A stretch of 25,185 nt of DNA, from the NCBI GenBank assembly GCA_964616135.1, contig CAZTTQ010000012.1, positions 1 through 25,185 on the forward strand, read 5' to 3'. Below, piece by piece: positions 1-5,447 of this stretch (position 1 is its first letter; each line of letters opens with the position of its first letter). Both the position numbers and the translations under genes were made by a program. The notes beneath the pieces are model-generated. The model saw only the letters and a program-made list of their open reading frames with translations, ran no database searches and had not been told where the DNA came from. This stretch comes from JAJYIV01 sp964616135. GTDB lineage: Bacteria > Patescibacteriota > Patescibacteriia > UBA9934 > GWF2-40-263.

Positions 1-318
1 CTGCGCATTTATTCGGGACAGGACGCCGTGTTCGCTGTTATTCGAGACTTCGGCGCGTGGGCAACGCGTCGAGGATCTAAGGTGCGGTGGTGACGGGGTA
101 TTCCACTGCACTTAGGCGTCCCGGTTCGACCCGAAGACAAGCCCGTCGGAACCCAACCCAGGTTCCGGCAGGCATGCCCATGACATCCATCCGGTGACCG
201 AACCTGTTCTTACGGGTTCGGGTGCCGAGAAAACGTTTGGACCGGGGAAAGGCATCTGCCGATCCCGCCCCGAATCGACAAGGGGTTCCATGAAGGACGG
301 TCCCCGTTCCACGCTCTA
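1..318 (+). ncRNA. Putative large structured RNA, 5' end outside window
   Basis: This stretch has no convincing reading frame but many helices. GGACGCC (21-27) pairs with GGCGTCC (115-121) and encloses CGCGT/ACGCG (54-58/64-68) and an imperfect 13-bp stem (77-90/103-115). GGAACC/GGTTCC (148-153/161-166) and CCGAACC/GGTTCGG (198-204/215-221) follow, the latter extendable through wobble pairs. The density of helices and A-rich joints looks like a folded RNA rather than a spacer. The strand is inferred from the genes downstream, which all read on +. It ends where the first cassette leader begins. No known RNA family was recognised. Confidence 0.45.
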
Positions 319-395
319 CCCGATCCGCACCAGCTTTCGCGGATCGGGGTTTGACTGAGCCGACGAGTCATGGTGATTCGGAGGTTCTGAGAATG
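319..395 (+). promoter_or_regulatory. Cassette leader copy 1: two-hairpin 5' UTR element with buried Shine-Dalgarno
   Basis: Hairpin 1 is a perfect 10-bp stem (319-328/339-348). Hairpin 2 has an outer stem GAGCC/GGTTC (357-361/383-387), opposed GA/GA, an inner stem CGAGTC/GATTCG and the loop ATGGT. This copy has GAGCC where the others have GAACC, so a G-U wobble keeps the stem. GGAGG (380-384) lies 8 nt before an ATG at 393. The two hairpins, not the exact sequence, recur before each of six consecutive genes. Confidence 0.8.
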
Positions 396-428
396 ACAAC
401 GGGCCCGACGCGGCTCAAGGAGAAGACC

Positions 429-785
429 ATGGGCTGCGATCGGATTTGTGAGGTGGCGTTCGATGGGGAGATCCGGGCGGCGCCGGAAGTCATGGCGCGG
501 ATGGCCCGTGCGTCCGGCGACTTCGGCTTCGGCCAGTTCCCGACGCGCTCTCCCGAGGAGCGCCTGGAATTCATCCTCGACTTTTTCGAAAGCGTCGAGG
601 GGCCGGCCCGCGTGGCGTTCCGATGTCTGTCCTGCGTCTGCGGCGACAACATCGAGGCGGTTCGCGACGAGGCGGGCGGGCCGGTGATCGTGCACTTCGA
701 TCCCGAGCACCCCGTTTACCGGGGCATGGAGGCCGCCCTTGCCGCCGGCCGTTGGCCGAACGTCAAGAAGGCCGGGATCGTCTGA
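429..785 (+). CDS. Orphan cassette protein 1, Cys-motif, unknown function
   Basis: A 118-residue protein I do not recognise. Cysteines are clustered as C3-x3-C7 and C66-x2-C69-x-C71, which could bind a metal; that is inference. There is no signal peptide or membrane segment. The start at 429 was chosen for its AAGGAG seven bases upstream. An in-frame ATG at 393, inside the conserved leader and with its own GGAGG, would add 12 residues and could be the true start. It is the first gene of a co-directional array of six unrelated small genes with the same leader. A ~490-nt gene-free stretch follows directly. Confidence 0.6.
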   Translation: MGCDRICEVAFDGEIRAAPEVMARMARASGDFGFGQFPTRSPEERLEFILDFFESVEGPARVAFRCLSCVCGDNIEAVRDEAGGPVIVHFDPEHPVYRGMEAALAAGRWPNVKKAGIV

Positions 786-786
786 A

Positions 787-1275
787 CACATGGGGCATCT
801 GCGTGGGATGGCCCATGGTAAGGCAAGGGGGGATGGTTACGAGAGGTAGTCCAGTCCCCCCTGCGCGAGCATCCGAGGTGAACTCCCACCTAACGTCGCG
901 AAGGATGCACACGAAGCCAAGAGATCCGACCTGAGAAAGGAATCAGGAAGGACCCTGGCGAACCGGAACCATGCCCGGTGCGGCGCATGGGATCTGCGGC
1001 CACGGCAAAACAGTGGTCTGGAAAAACCGCCAGCGGCCAAGGACAAACCGGGCCGAACAGGGTGCATGCGTACCAAGGATGTTCCGGCAGGCGCTCTCGA
1101 CCTGTCGGATAGGGGGACGATGTCCCAAAGCCGGGTTGGTGCACGAAAGCCAACTCGGAACCTTCCTGGTTCGGTATGTGAGGCATGGTGCAGCCGGCAT
1201 AACGCCGGCGCCAAGGAGCTGGCTGGACGGATCGTCCGGTGAAGCTTCAAAGCAGCCACGTTTTTCGAGGCTCTT
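787..1275 (+). ncRNA. Putative large structured RNA between cassette genes 1 and 2
   Basis: About 490 nt without a credible gene, packed with helices: CATGGG/CCCATG (789-794/812-817); GGGGGGA/TCCCCCC (827-833/855-861) enclosing a second stem; GCATCC/GGATGC (869-874/903-908) with AGGTG/CACCT inside; AGATCC/GGATCT (922-927/990-995) enclosing CCTGA/TCAGG and ACCGG/CCGGT; GGCCAC/GTGGTC (998-1003/1013-1018); CCGGCAGG/CCTGTCGG (1084-1091/1101-1108); GGGAC/GTCCC (1114-1118/1122-1126); a 9-bp stem (1131-1139/1150-1158); GCCGGC/GCCGGC (1193-1198/1204-1209); GGACG/CGTCC (1225-1229/1233-1237). Joints are purine-rich, such as GGAAAAACC. This resembles large ornate bacterial RNAs in style, but no family signature was recognised. 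The in-frame extension of the downstream gene across this region is not credible. Confidence 0.55.
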
Positions 1276-1351
1276 CCCGACCGGCAATCTCTCGCCGATC
1301 GGGAATTCGATTGAACCGACGAGTCATGGTGATTCGGAGGTTCTGAGAATG
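1276..1351 (+). promoter_or_regulatory. Cassette leader copy 2
   Basis: Hairpin 1 pairs 1276-1285 with 1294-1303 (9 of 10 pairs). Its sequence differs almost completely from copies 3-6, yet it folds the same way. Hairpin 2 has GAACC (1313-1317) with GGTTC (1339-1343), the GA/GA internal loop and the ATGGT loop. GGAGG (1336-1340) sits 8 nt before an ATG at 1349, which is in frame with the gene starting at 1421. Confidence 0.8.
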
Positions 1352-1420
1352 AAATCGCGGGCTTTCGCCACGCGTCCGCTCACCCGGCGGCCTGTGCGCC
1401 TCCGGCGCGAAGGGGAAAAC

Positions 1421-1900
1421 ATGGCCGTCTCCGTGCACGGTTCGGCGTTCGTCTCGCGCCAGTCGACGGACGGGGAGGACTGGGAGACGTTCTGTTCGGG
1501 AGGCATCCACTTTTCCGCGTACGAGGACGTTTTCTCGGGCGGAAAGTGGCGGCTCTCGCGCGAGAAGCGTCTCTGTGACGGGGCCTGCAAGCCGGCCGGC
1601 ATCGAAACCGTCGCCGCGATCTTCCGCAAGGAGATGGCGAAGGCGGCGGGTCTGCCGGTCGAGGTGCAGGAGGGTTTCGAGACGGTCCTTGCCCGTCCGG
1701 CGCCCGCGGCCCGGGTCTTCGAGACCTGGTACGCGAAGCGCGGCGGCAAGGGCACGGCGGCGTGCCTGGGCGACGTCCACGTCCGGTCCTCCTGGGACTG
1801 CGACTCGGCCGTCGCCCACCGGTACGTGGGGGTGAAGTTCTCCCACGGGCCCTGCGACGGTTCGTGCCGGCCCCGGTGCGAACGGCTGTCCGCCGCCTAA
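1421..1900 (+). CDS. Orphan cassette protein 2, cysteine-rich, unknown function
   Basis: A 159-residue protein with nine cysteines, including CDGAC near residue 50 and a C-terminal CDGSCRPRC cluster, so metal binding or disulfides are possible (inference). No family was recognised and no membrane segment is seen. The start at 1421 follows AAGGGG by five to six bases. An upstream in-frame ATG at 1349 in the leader would add 24 Arg-rich residues. Those residues are nearly the same as those upstream of cassette gene 4, with differences that are largely synonymous, so the longer form may be real. The gene ends in TAA followed by CCTCTTTCC and the next leader. Confidence 0.6.
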   Translation: MAVSVHGSAFVSRQSTDGEDWETFCSGGIHFSAYEDVFSGGKWRLSREKRLCDGACKPAGIETVAAIFRKEMAKAAGLPVEVQEGFETVLARPAPAARVFETWYAKRGGKGTAACLGDVHVRSSWDCDSAVAHRYVGVKFSHGPCDGSCRPRCERLSAA

Positions 1901-1908
1901 CCTCTTTC

Positions 1909-1981
1909 CCGGTCTTGAATTCTTCCAGACCGGCGTTCGACTGAACCGACGAGTCATGGTGATTCGGAGGTTCTGAGAATG
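1909..1981 (+). promoter_or_regulatory. Cassette leader copy 3
   Basis: Hairpin 1 is CCGGTCT/AGACCGG (1909-1915/1927-1933). GTTC (1935-1938) can pair with GAAC (1943-1946) across a 4-nt loop, competing with hairpin 2, in which GAACC (1943-1947) pairs with GGTTC (1969-1973). GGAGG (1966-1970) is 8 nt before ATG 1979. The stop codon of the preceding gene overlaps AACCTC (1899-1904), which is exactly complementary to GAGGTT (1967-1972). Confidence 0.8.
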
Positions 1982-2011
1982 GAAAGCGCCGTCCAGGCGC
2001 GAGGAGAACGG

Positions 2012-2653
2012 ATGAATCTGGAGAAGTTCGGTTCGACGCGCCGGCGGTTCTCGCTGGCGCAGGCGATCTGCGAGATGGTGGACGCCAGGGAAGAGACGCC
2101 GGCCGTCTGGCCCGCGTGGCTCCCGATCCGTTCGGCCTTTCCGGAGCCCACGGAGCAGTGCTGGGTCGTCTGGGAGGTGGACTGGGGAGGCCAGATCGCG
2201 GCCTCGTGCCCGTTGAGCGTCATCCTCCGTTCGGTCGGTGGCGATCTCGCGCGCGCCCACGAAACCGTGTGCCGGATGATGCACGAGGTCCGCGCGCACG
2301 CGTTCTCCGACGGCTGGTCGTTCTACGGTGTGACGCTGCGGCCCGAGGAGCGCCGGTTCGAGGAGATCGTGCCGGGATCCGTCCCGAGGCCCGAGGAGCG
2401 CTACTCGATGGGGTCCAAAAACGGCCTTGCCGGATGGACGGTCCACGGGTATCTCTCGGGCGGCATGGGCGGCGGCGCGCTCATCGACAGTGACCTCTGG
2501 TTGCACGAACACGTCCTGGTCCAGGGCGTCGACGTCGTGAACCGGTTTCGCACGCTGGTCGGCCTGCCGGCGCTCGCGGGCCTCGACATGGTCTGGGTGA
2601 GCGAAGAGGACCGGTGGCACGCCGAGTTCTGCCGCGCGATCTTTTACTCCTAA
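2012..2653 (+). CDS. Orphan cassette protein 3, unknown function
   Basis: A 213-residue soluble-looking protein, the longest in the array, rich in Trp and acidic residues and with a Gly-rich stretch (SGGMGGG) around residue 150. No motif or family was recognised and there is no signal peptide. The start at 2012 was chosen for GAGGAG five bases upstream. The in-frame ATG 1979 in the leader, with GGAGG at 8-nt spacing, would add 11 residues. The stop TAA runs into the CCTCTTTCC tract and the next leader. Confidence 0.6.
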   Translation: MNLEKFGSTRRRFSLAQAICEMVDAREETPAVWPAWLPIRSAFPEPTEQCWVVWEVDWGGQIAASCPLSVILRSVGGDLARAHETVCRMMHEVRAHAFSDGWSFYGVTLRPEERRFEEIVPGSVPRPEERYSMGSKNGLAGWTVHGYLSGGMGGGALIDSDLWLHEHVLVQGVDVVNRFRTLVGLPALAGLDMVWVSEEDRWHAEFCRAIFYS

Positions 2654-2660
2654 CCTCTTT

Positions 2661-2737
2661 CCCGGTCTTGCGGATTCTCGCGAGACCGGCGTTCGACTGA
2701 ACCGACGAGTCATGGTGATTCGGAGGTTCTGAGAATG
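2661..2737 (+). promoter_or_regulatory. Cassette leader copy 4
   Basis: Hairpin 1 (2662-2689) extends to 11 bp with one U-G wobble (CCGGTCTTGCG with CGCGAGACCGG). Hairpin 2 has GAACC (2699-2703) and GGTTC (2725-2729), identical to copies 2 and 3. GGAGG (2722-2726) precedes ATG 2735 by 8 nt. AACCTC overlapping the previous stop (2652-2657) is complementary to GAGGTT (2723-2728). Confidence 0.8.
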
Positions 2738-2806
2738 AAATCGCGGGCCTTTGCCCTGCGTCCGCTCGCCAGGCGGTCCGTGCGCTTAAGGCGCGAAGGG
2801 GAAAAC

Positions 2807-3175
2807 ATGGGTAACTGCATCTCGCTTTGTCGGGACGTGGAATGCCAGGACGAACAGGACGGTTACGTGCACGTCTGCCGCATGAACCTCGCGGACGTGC
2901 AGCAGATGTGGTACGCGAACAATCTTGCGTCCAACGTCCGTGAACGGGCGACGACGCGCGTTCCGAAGGCTGGGCACTTCATGGGCATGCTCACCCGAGG
3001 CGTCACCGCGCAGGATCTGCGTGCCGCGATGGAGGAAAGCCGGAAGGACACGGAGAAAGAGGCGGCAGATCACGGGCTGTCCCCGGAGATTCCGCTGACG
3101 GAGTTCGACGCCACACTCCTGAAGTGGATCAAGGAGTATCCGGACGAGATCTTTTTCCTGGACGAGGATGATTGA
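2807..3175 (+). CDS. Orphan cassette protein 4, unknown function
   Basis: A 122-residue protein with four cysteines in its first 26 residues (C4, C8, C13, C24) and an acidic C-terminus ending in FFLDEDD. No family was recognised; N-terminal metal binding is possible. The start at 2807 follows AAGGGG. The in-frame leader ATG at 2735 would add 24 basic residues matching the extension upstream of cassette gene 2. The codon differences between the two copies are mostly synonymous, so either the peptide or its RNA is conserved. It stops in TGA and is followed by leader copy 5 without the AACCTC tract. Confidence 0.6.
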   Translation: MGNCISLCRDVECQDEQDGYVHVCRMNLADVQQMWYANNLASNVRERATTRVPKAGHFMGMLTRGVTAQDLRAAMEESRKDTEKEAADHGLSPEIPLTEFDATLLKWIKEYPDEIFFLDEDD

Positions 3176-3184
3176 ATTCCCTTT

Positions 3185-3261
3185 CCCGGTCTTGCGGATT
3201 CTCGCGAGACCGGCGTTCGACTGAACCGACGAGTCATGGTGATTCGAAGGTTCTGAGAATG
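3185..3261 (+). promoter_or_regulatory. Cassette leader copy 5
   Basis: Hairpin 1 (about 3186-3213) is identical to copy 4. In hairpin 2 the purine tract reads GAAGG instead of GGAGG, but the outer stem GAACC/GGTTC is kept. The conserved ATG at 3259 is out of frame with the gene and would end after 15 codons. The gene instead uses ATG 3272 with its own GGAG (3263-3266). Confidence 0.78.
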
Positions 3262-3271
3262 TGGAGTTCCC

Positions 3272-3841
3272 ATGGATCTGGCCGTGTATGTTCGCGTACG
3301 TCTTGAAAGGTCCGGCGTCCCGTTCACGTCCGAGGACGTGACGAGGATCGTCGGGAAGGTGGAAGGGCGCACGCCCGCGCCGCGCGACCCCCGGTCGTTC
3401 GCTTACGTATGCGTCCGGAACTTCGTCGGATCCAAGATCCGCGCGAAGGAGGCCGCCGACCGTATGGCGAAGGCGGACGCCGAACGGCAGGCGGATGCCG
3501 CGCGGCAGGCGGAGATGGCCGCGGCAACGTCCGCGCGGTTTCTCCGGGCCAAGGCCTTGTTTTGGTCCGTTGCGTCCGTCGCGCTGACGATGACCAAGGC
3601 CACGACGGGCGAGGCCCAGGTGCGCCTCGTCTACCTCAGCTATTTCGAGGGGTGGGACGAGGACGCGCTCGCCGAGGCGTTTCCTGGTATCAACCAGGAC
3701 CTGCGTCATCAGATGCGCCATCGGGGTCGGGAGTTGGTTCTGCGTTGCGCGACGGGTGATCTCACCTGGGCTCTGACCGAGCTGACGATCGCGCAGGCGA
3801 GGGACTTGGCAAAGACCGTTCAACGGTCCGTAGTCCCTTAA
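3272..3841 (+). CDS. Cassette protein 5, ECF-sigma-like
   Basis: A 189-residue protein. Residues about 18-65 (EDVTRIVGKVEG, then DPRSFAYVCVRNFVGSKIR) follow the pattern of ECF sigma region 2. Residues about 112-158 (QVRLVYLSYFEGWDEDALAEAF, ending in an Arg-rich helix) follow region 4, with the usual hydrophobic and 'eGl...eiAe' spacing. An Ala/Lys/Arg-rich helical linker joins them. If real, it would bind core RNA polymerase and direct it to specific promoters. This is inferred from pattern only, and the match is weak in the -10 recognition part. The start ATG 3272 has GGAG five bases upstream. It lies in the middle of the array, so it could regulate it. Confidence 0.5.
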   Translation: MDLAVYVRVRLERSGVPFTSEDVTRIVGKVEGRTPAPRDPRSFAYVCVRNFVGSKIRAKEAADRMAKADAERQADAARQAEMAAATSARFLRAKALFWSVASVALTMTKATTGEAQVRLVYLSYFEGWDEDALAEAFPGINQDLRHQMRHRGRELVLRCATGDLTWALTELTIAQARDLAKTVQRSVVP

Positions 3842-3848
3842 CCTCTTT

Positions 3849-3919
3849 CCTGGTCTGTGAATTCTTCCAGACCGGCGTTCGACTGAACCGCCGACATGGG
3901 GTCGGAGGTTCTGAGAATC
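3849..3919 (+). promoter_or_regulatory. Cassette leader copy 6, divergent and lacking the ATG
   Basis: Hairpin 1 is CTGGTCTG/CAGACCGG (3850-3857/3868-3875), with a compensating U-G pair. Hairpin 2 keeps the outer stem GAACC/GGTTC (3885-3889/3907-3911), but its inner stem is replaced by CCGAC/GTCGG (3891-3895/3901-3905) around loop ATGGG. A G opposite A is retained. The usual ATG is ATC here. Pairing survives although the inner sequence changed, which supports a folded RNA. Confidence 0.8.
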
Positions 3920-3929
3920 GGAGGCTTCC

Positions 3930-4376
3930 TTGACGAAGCGAGATGGGGATAGGACGCTCGACTTGATCGAGGAAATTGAGCGTGGAGTTCTCGATCGTCG
4001 GCCGGAGGCGCAGACGCAGCCTCCGCACCGGATTTCGGGGACGCGGGTCCTCGACCCGCGGTTCGACGACATTCCGCGGCACGGGGCGGATCGGCCGCCC
4101 AAACCCTCGAAGCAGGAGGATGCGGCGGCGCGGGAGGCCCGACTGGCCAAGTCCCGTCAGACGCCTGACGGCCACTTCTGCTGCAGCGCCTGCGGTGGCG
4201 AGGTGGTCCGCCCGCCCGAGGTGTCCGCGTCCGCATGGGCGCAGCGCCGCCGCTGCGACGCGTGCGTGGCCGCCAACCGGCAGCCGCCGGAAGGGATGCG
4301 CCACTGCCGGAAGTGCGGCAAGCTCTACAAGCTGCGCGGATGCGAGCGGTTCTGCCGTCCGCACCTCCCGCCGTAG
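3930..4376 (+). CDS. Cassette protein 6, double zinc-ribbon protein
   Basis: A 148-residue protein. The first ~80 residues are charged and Pro-rich, with no recognised domain. The C-terminus carries four knuckle pairs: C85-x2-C88 with C109-x2-C112, and C126-x2-C129 with C138-x3-C142 (H145 nearby). This is consistent with two zinc ribbons that bind nucleic acid or protein. It starts with TTG at 3930, five bases after GGAGG (3920-3924); the leader's conserved ATG is absent here. It is the last gene of the array and is followed by a terminator. The partner or target is unknown. Confidence 0.6.
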   Translation: MTKRDGDRTLDLIEEIERGVLDRRPEAQTQPPHRISGTRVLDPRFDDIPRHGADRPPKPSKQEDAAAREARLAKSRQTPDGHFCCSACGGEVVRPPEVSASAWAQRRRCDACVAANRQPPEGMRHCRKCGKLYKLRGCERFCRPHLPP

Positions 4377-4387
4377 CCGCCCGTTCT

Positions 4388-4441
4388 GCCCGCCCGCCCT
4401 GAATTCCTCTCTGGAATGACGGGCGGCGGGCGTTTCTTTTT
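4388..4441 (+). terminator. Rho-independent terminator of the cassette array
   Basis: GC-rich imperfect stem of CCCGCC repeats with GGAATGACGGGCGGCGGGC on the 3' side, then CGTTTCTTTTT. It is the first U-tract terminator after the six genes, so the array could be one transcript. Confidence 0.7.
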
Positions 4442-4449
4442 GCTATACT
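4441..4449 (+). promoter_or_regulatory. Extended -10 promoter for a leaderless DHH-family mRNA
   Basis: TGC-TATACT (4441-4449, TG at 4441-4442) matches the extended -10 consensus. No -35 box is present, because the upstream sequence is the terminator stem. The -10 box ends 6 nt before the ATG, so transcription should start at or next to the start codon. Confidence 0.6.
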
Positions 4450-4455
4450 CCACGC

Positions 4456-5307
4456 ATGTCTCCCCGGTCCGTCCTCCTCATCTCGCCCAATGATCCGGAA
4501 GCCGTAGCGATCTACCGCATCGCGAAAGCGTTGGGTTTGCCCGTGATCCGTTCGGCCCAACCGCACGGCGCCACGTTAGAGGAAGAACCGGACATCATTC
4601 CGCTCTTGAAAGAGGGCGGATGGAAACGCGTCATCGTGGTAGAAATGCCCGGACCGAAGATGGAAGAAAAAATCCGCAAGCTCGGCGTAAAGCTGGTCAT
4701 CATCGACCACCACCGCTATTCCAACCTGGACCGAGCGCACGACGCAAAAGGGAAGCTCCTGCTGTCGTCCATGGAGCAATTTCTGGCGCTCTTCAAACTG
4801 ACGCCGGCCAAACTGCGCGCGCTTGGGTTTGAACCGCGTCTCATCCGCGGGATTGCGCTGATGGACCGCGGGTTCGTCTGGGCACTGATGGACGCGGGTT
4901 ATGCCAAGGCGGAAATCCGCAAGGTCACGGATTATCAGATGGAACTCATGGGGAGCGTGCGGGACTTAAGCGGGGAAGCGGAAAAGCGAAAGATCGTGGA
5001 AGCGGCGTGGAAGAAGCGAAAAAAGTGGAACGGCTTCCTGGTGGTGGAGGACGGCCATGACGTCGGTATCCGCGCCGGTATCTCGTTTCTCATCGCGCTC
5101 AATATTGGGAAACCGACGCCGGTTCTCATGGCAGAGAAAAAGCGGGGACTGCTCTACGTGCAGGAATCGGACCACGCGGTCCGTCTCTTTAAGGAGTTCG
5201 GCGGGTTCACTTTTGGCCTGGACCGCTGCTGGGGCTATAAAAACGGCAAAGGAGTGAAAAAGGTCACCCTGGCTACGATCAAGAAGGCGGTCCAATCCTG
5301 GTCCTAA
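4456..5307 (+). CDS. DHH-family phosphoesterase-like protein
   Basis: 283 residues. The signature VIIDHH (DHH at 84-86) and a C-terminal Gly-rich GGFTFG segment near residue 256, reminiscent of the DHHA1 substrate-binding motif, place it in the DHH superfamily, whose members cleave phosphodiester or pyrophosphate bonds using two metal ions. The usual first motif (D-x-D) appears only as SPNDPEA and the second is not clear, so catalysis may be altered or lost. It is cytosolic. The start is fixed by the -10 box six bases upstream. It is transcribed alone, between two terminators. Confidence 0.65.
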   Translation: MSPRSVLLISPNDPEAVAIYRIAKALGLPVIRSAQPHGATLEEEPDIIPLLKEGGWKRVIVVEMPGPKMEEKIRKLGVKLVIIDHHRYSNLDRAHDAKGKLLLSSMEQFLALFKLTPAKLRALGFEPRLIRGIALMDRGFVWALMDAGYAKAEIRKVTDYQMELMGSVRDLSGEAEKRKIVEAAWKKRKKWNGFLVVEDGHDVGIRAGISFLIALNIGKPTPVLMAEKKRGLLYVQESDHAVRLFKEFGGFTFGLDRCWGYKNGKGVKKVTLATIKKAVQSWS

Positions 5308-5339
5308 AATACGGCTCTGTTCAGCCGTATTTTGCTTTT
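5306..5339 (+). terminator. Rho-independent terminator after the DHH-family gene
   Basis: AAAATACGGCT (5306-5316) and AGCCGTATTTT (5323-5333) form an 11-bp stem, followed by GCTTTTA. The symmetrical A/T tracts suggest activity in either direction. Confidence 0.85.
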
Positions 5340-5347
5340 ATATCCAA

Positions 5348-5375
5348 ATAATTTAGCTTATTTAAGCTAAATTAT
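5348..5375. promoter_or_regulatory. AT-rich palindrome, possible operator
   Basis: A 28-bp perfect palindrome (13-bp arms, 2-bp centre) with AATTTAGCTT and its complement as the core. It lies just after a terminator and about 30 bp upstream of the -35-box palindrome. There is no U tract, so it is not a terminator. It is a candidate site for a dimeric regulator. Confidence 0.45.
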
Positions 5376-5402
5376 CGTTTATTCTGTTTCACGTTGTCCA
5401 TT

Positions 5403-5436
5403 AACTATTGACAATAGTTGTTTTTTGGATTATACT
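5403..5436 (+). promoter_or_regulatory. Consensus sigma-70 promoter with an overlapping palindromic operator
   Basis: TTGACA (5408-5413), a 17-nt spacer and TATACT (5431-5436) form a near-ideal promoter. The -35 box lies inside a perfect 17-bp palindrome, AACTATTG-A-CAATAGTT (5403-5419), the usual arrangement for a dimeric repressor that blocks polymerase. The predicted transcription start is near 5443, giving a ~57-nt leader before the gene at 5500. Confidence 0.75.
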
Positions 5437-5447
5437 AGTTCCTCACG

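Noticed and set aside
121..135. tRNA or tmRNA T-loop (GGTTCGACCC)
   Set aside because: No acceptor stem, D-arm or anticodon arm can be built around it.
971..1420. N-terminal extension of cassette gene 2 upstream across the gene-free stretch
   Set aside because: It would translate the structured RNA region and a leader copy; strong ribosome-binding sites lie at 1336-1340 and 1410-1414.
1943..1981. Hammerhead or other self-cleaving ribozyme in the leader (GACGAG resembles CUGANGA)
   Set aside because: No GAAA box or three-way junction follows. The GACGAG bases are better explained as the 5' arm of the paired inner stem.
1247..2713. Long minus-strand frame of ~490 codons
   Set aside because: It lies antisense to two cassette genes with good ribosome-binding sites and runs through two leader copies. 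It is an effect of high GC content.
1909..3214. First hairpins of the leaders as transcription terminators
   Set aside because: They are followed by CGTTCGACTGAACC, not a U tract.
319..3919. CRISPR array or integron attC sites
   Set aside because: The repeats are 450-950 nt apart and separated by genes, with no cas genes. They are two separate hairpins ending in GGAGG-N8-ATG rather than attC R/L boxes, and no integrase is present.
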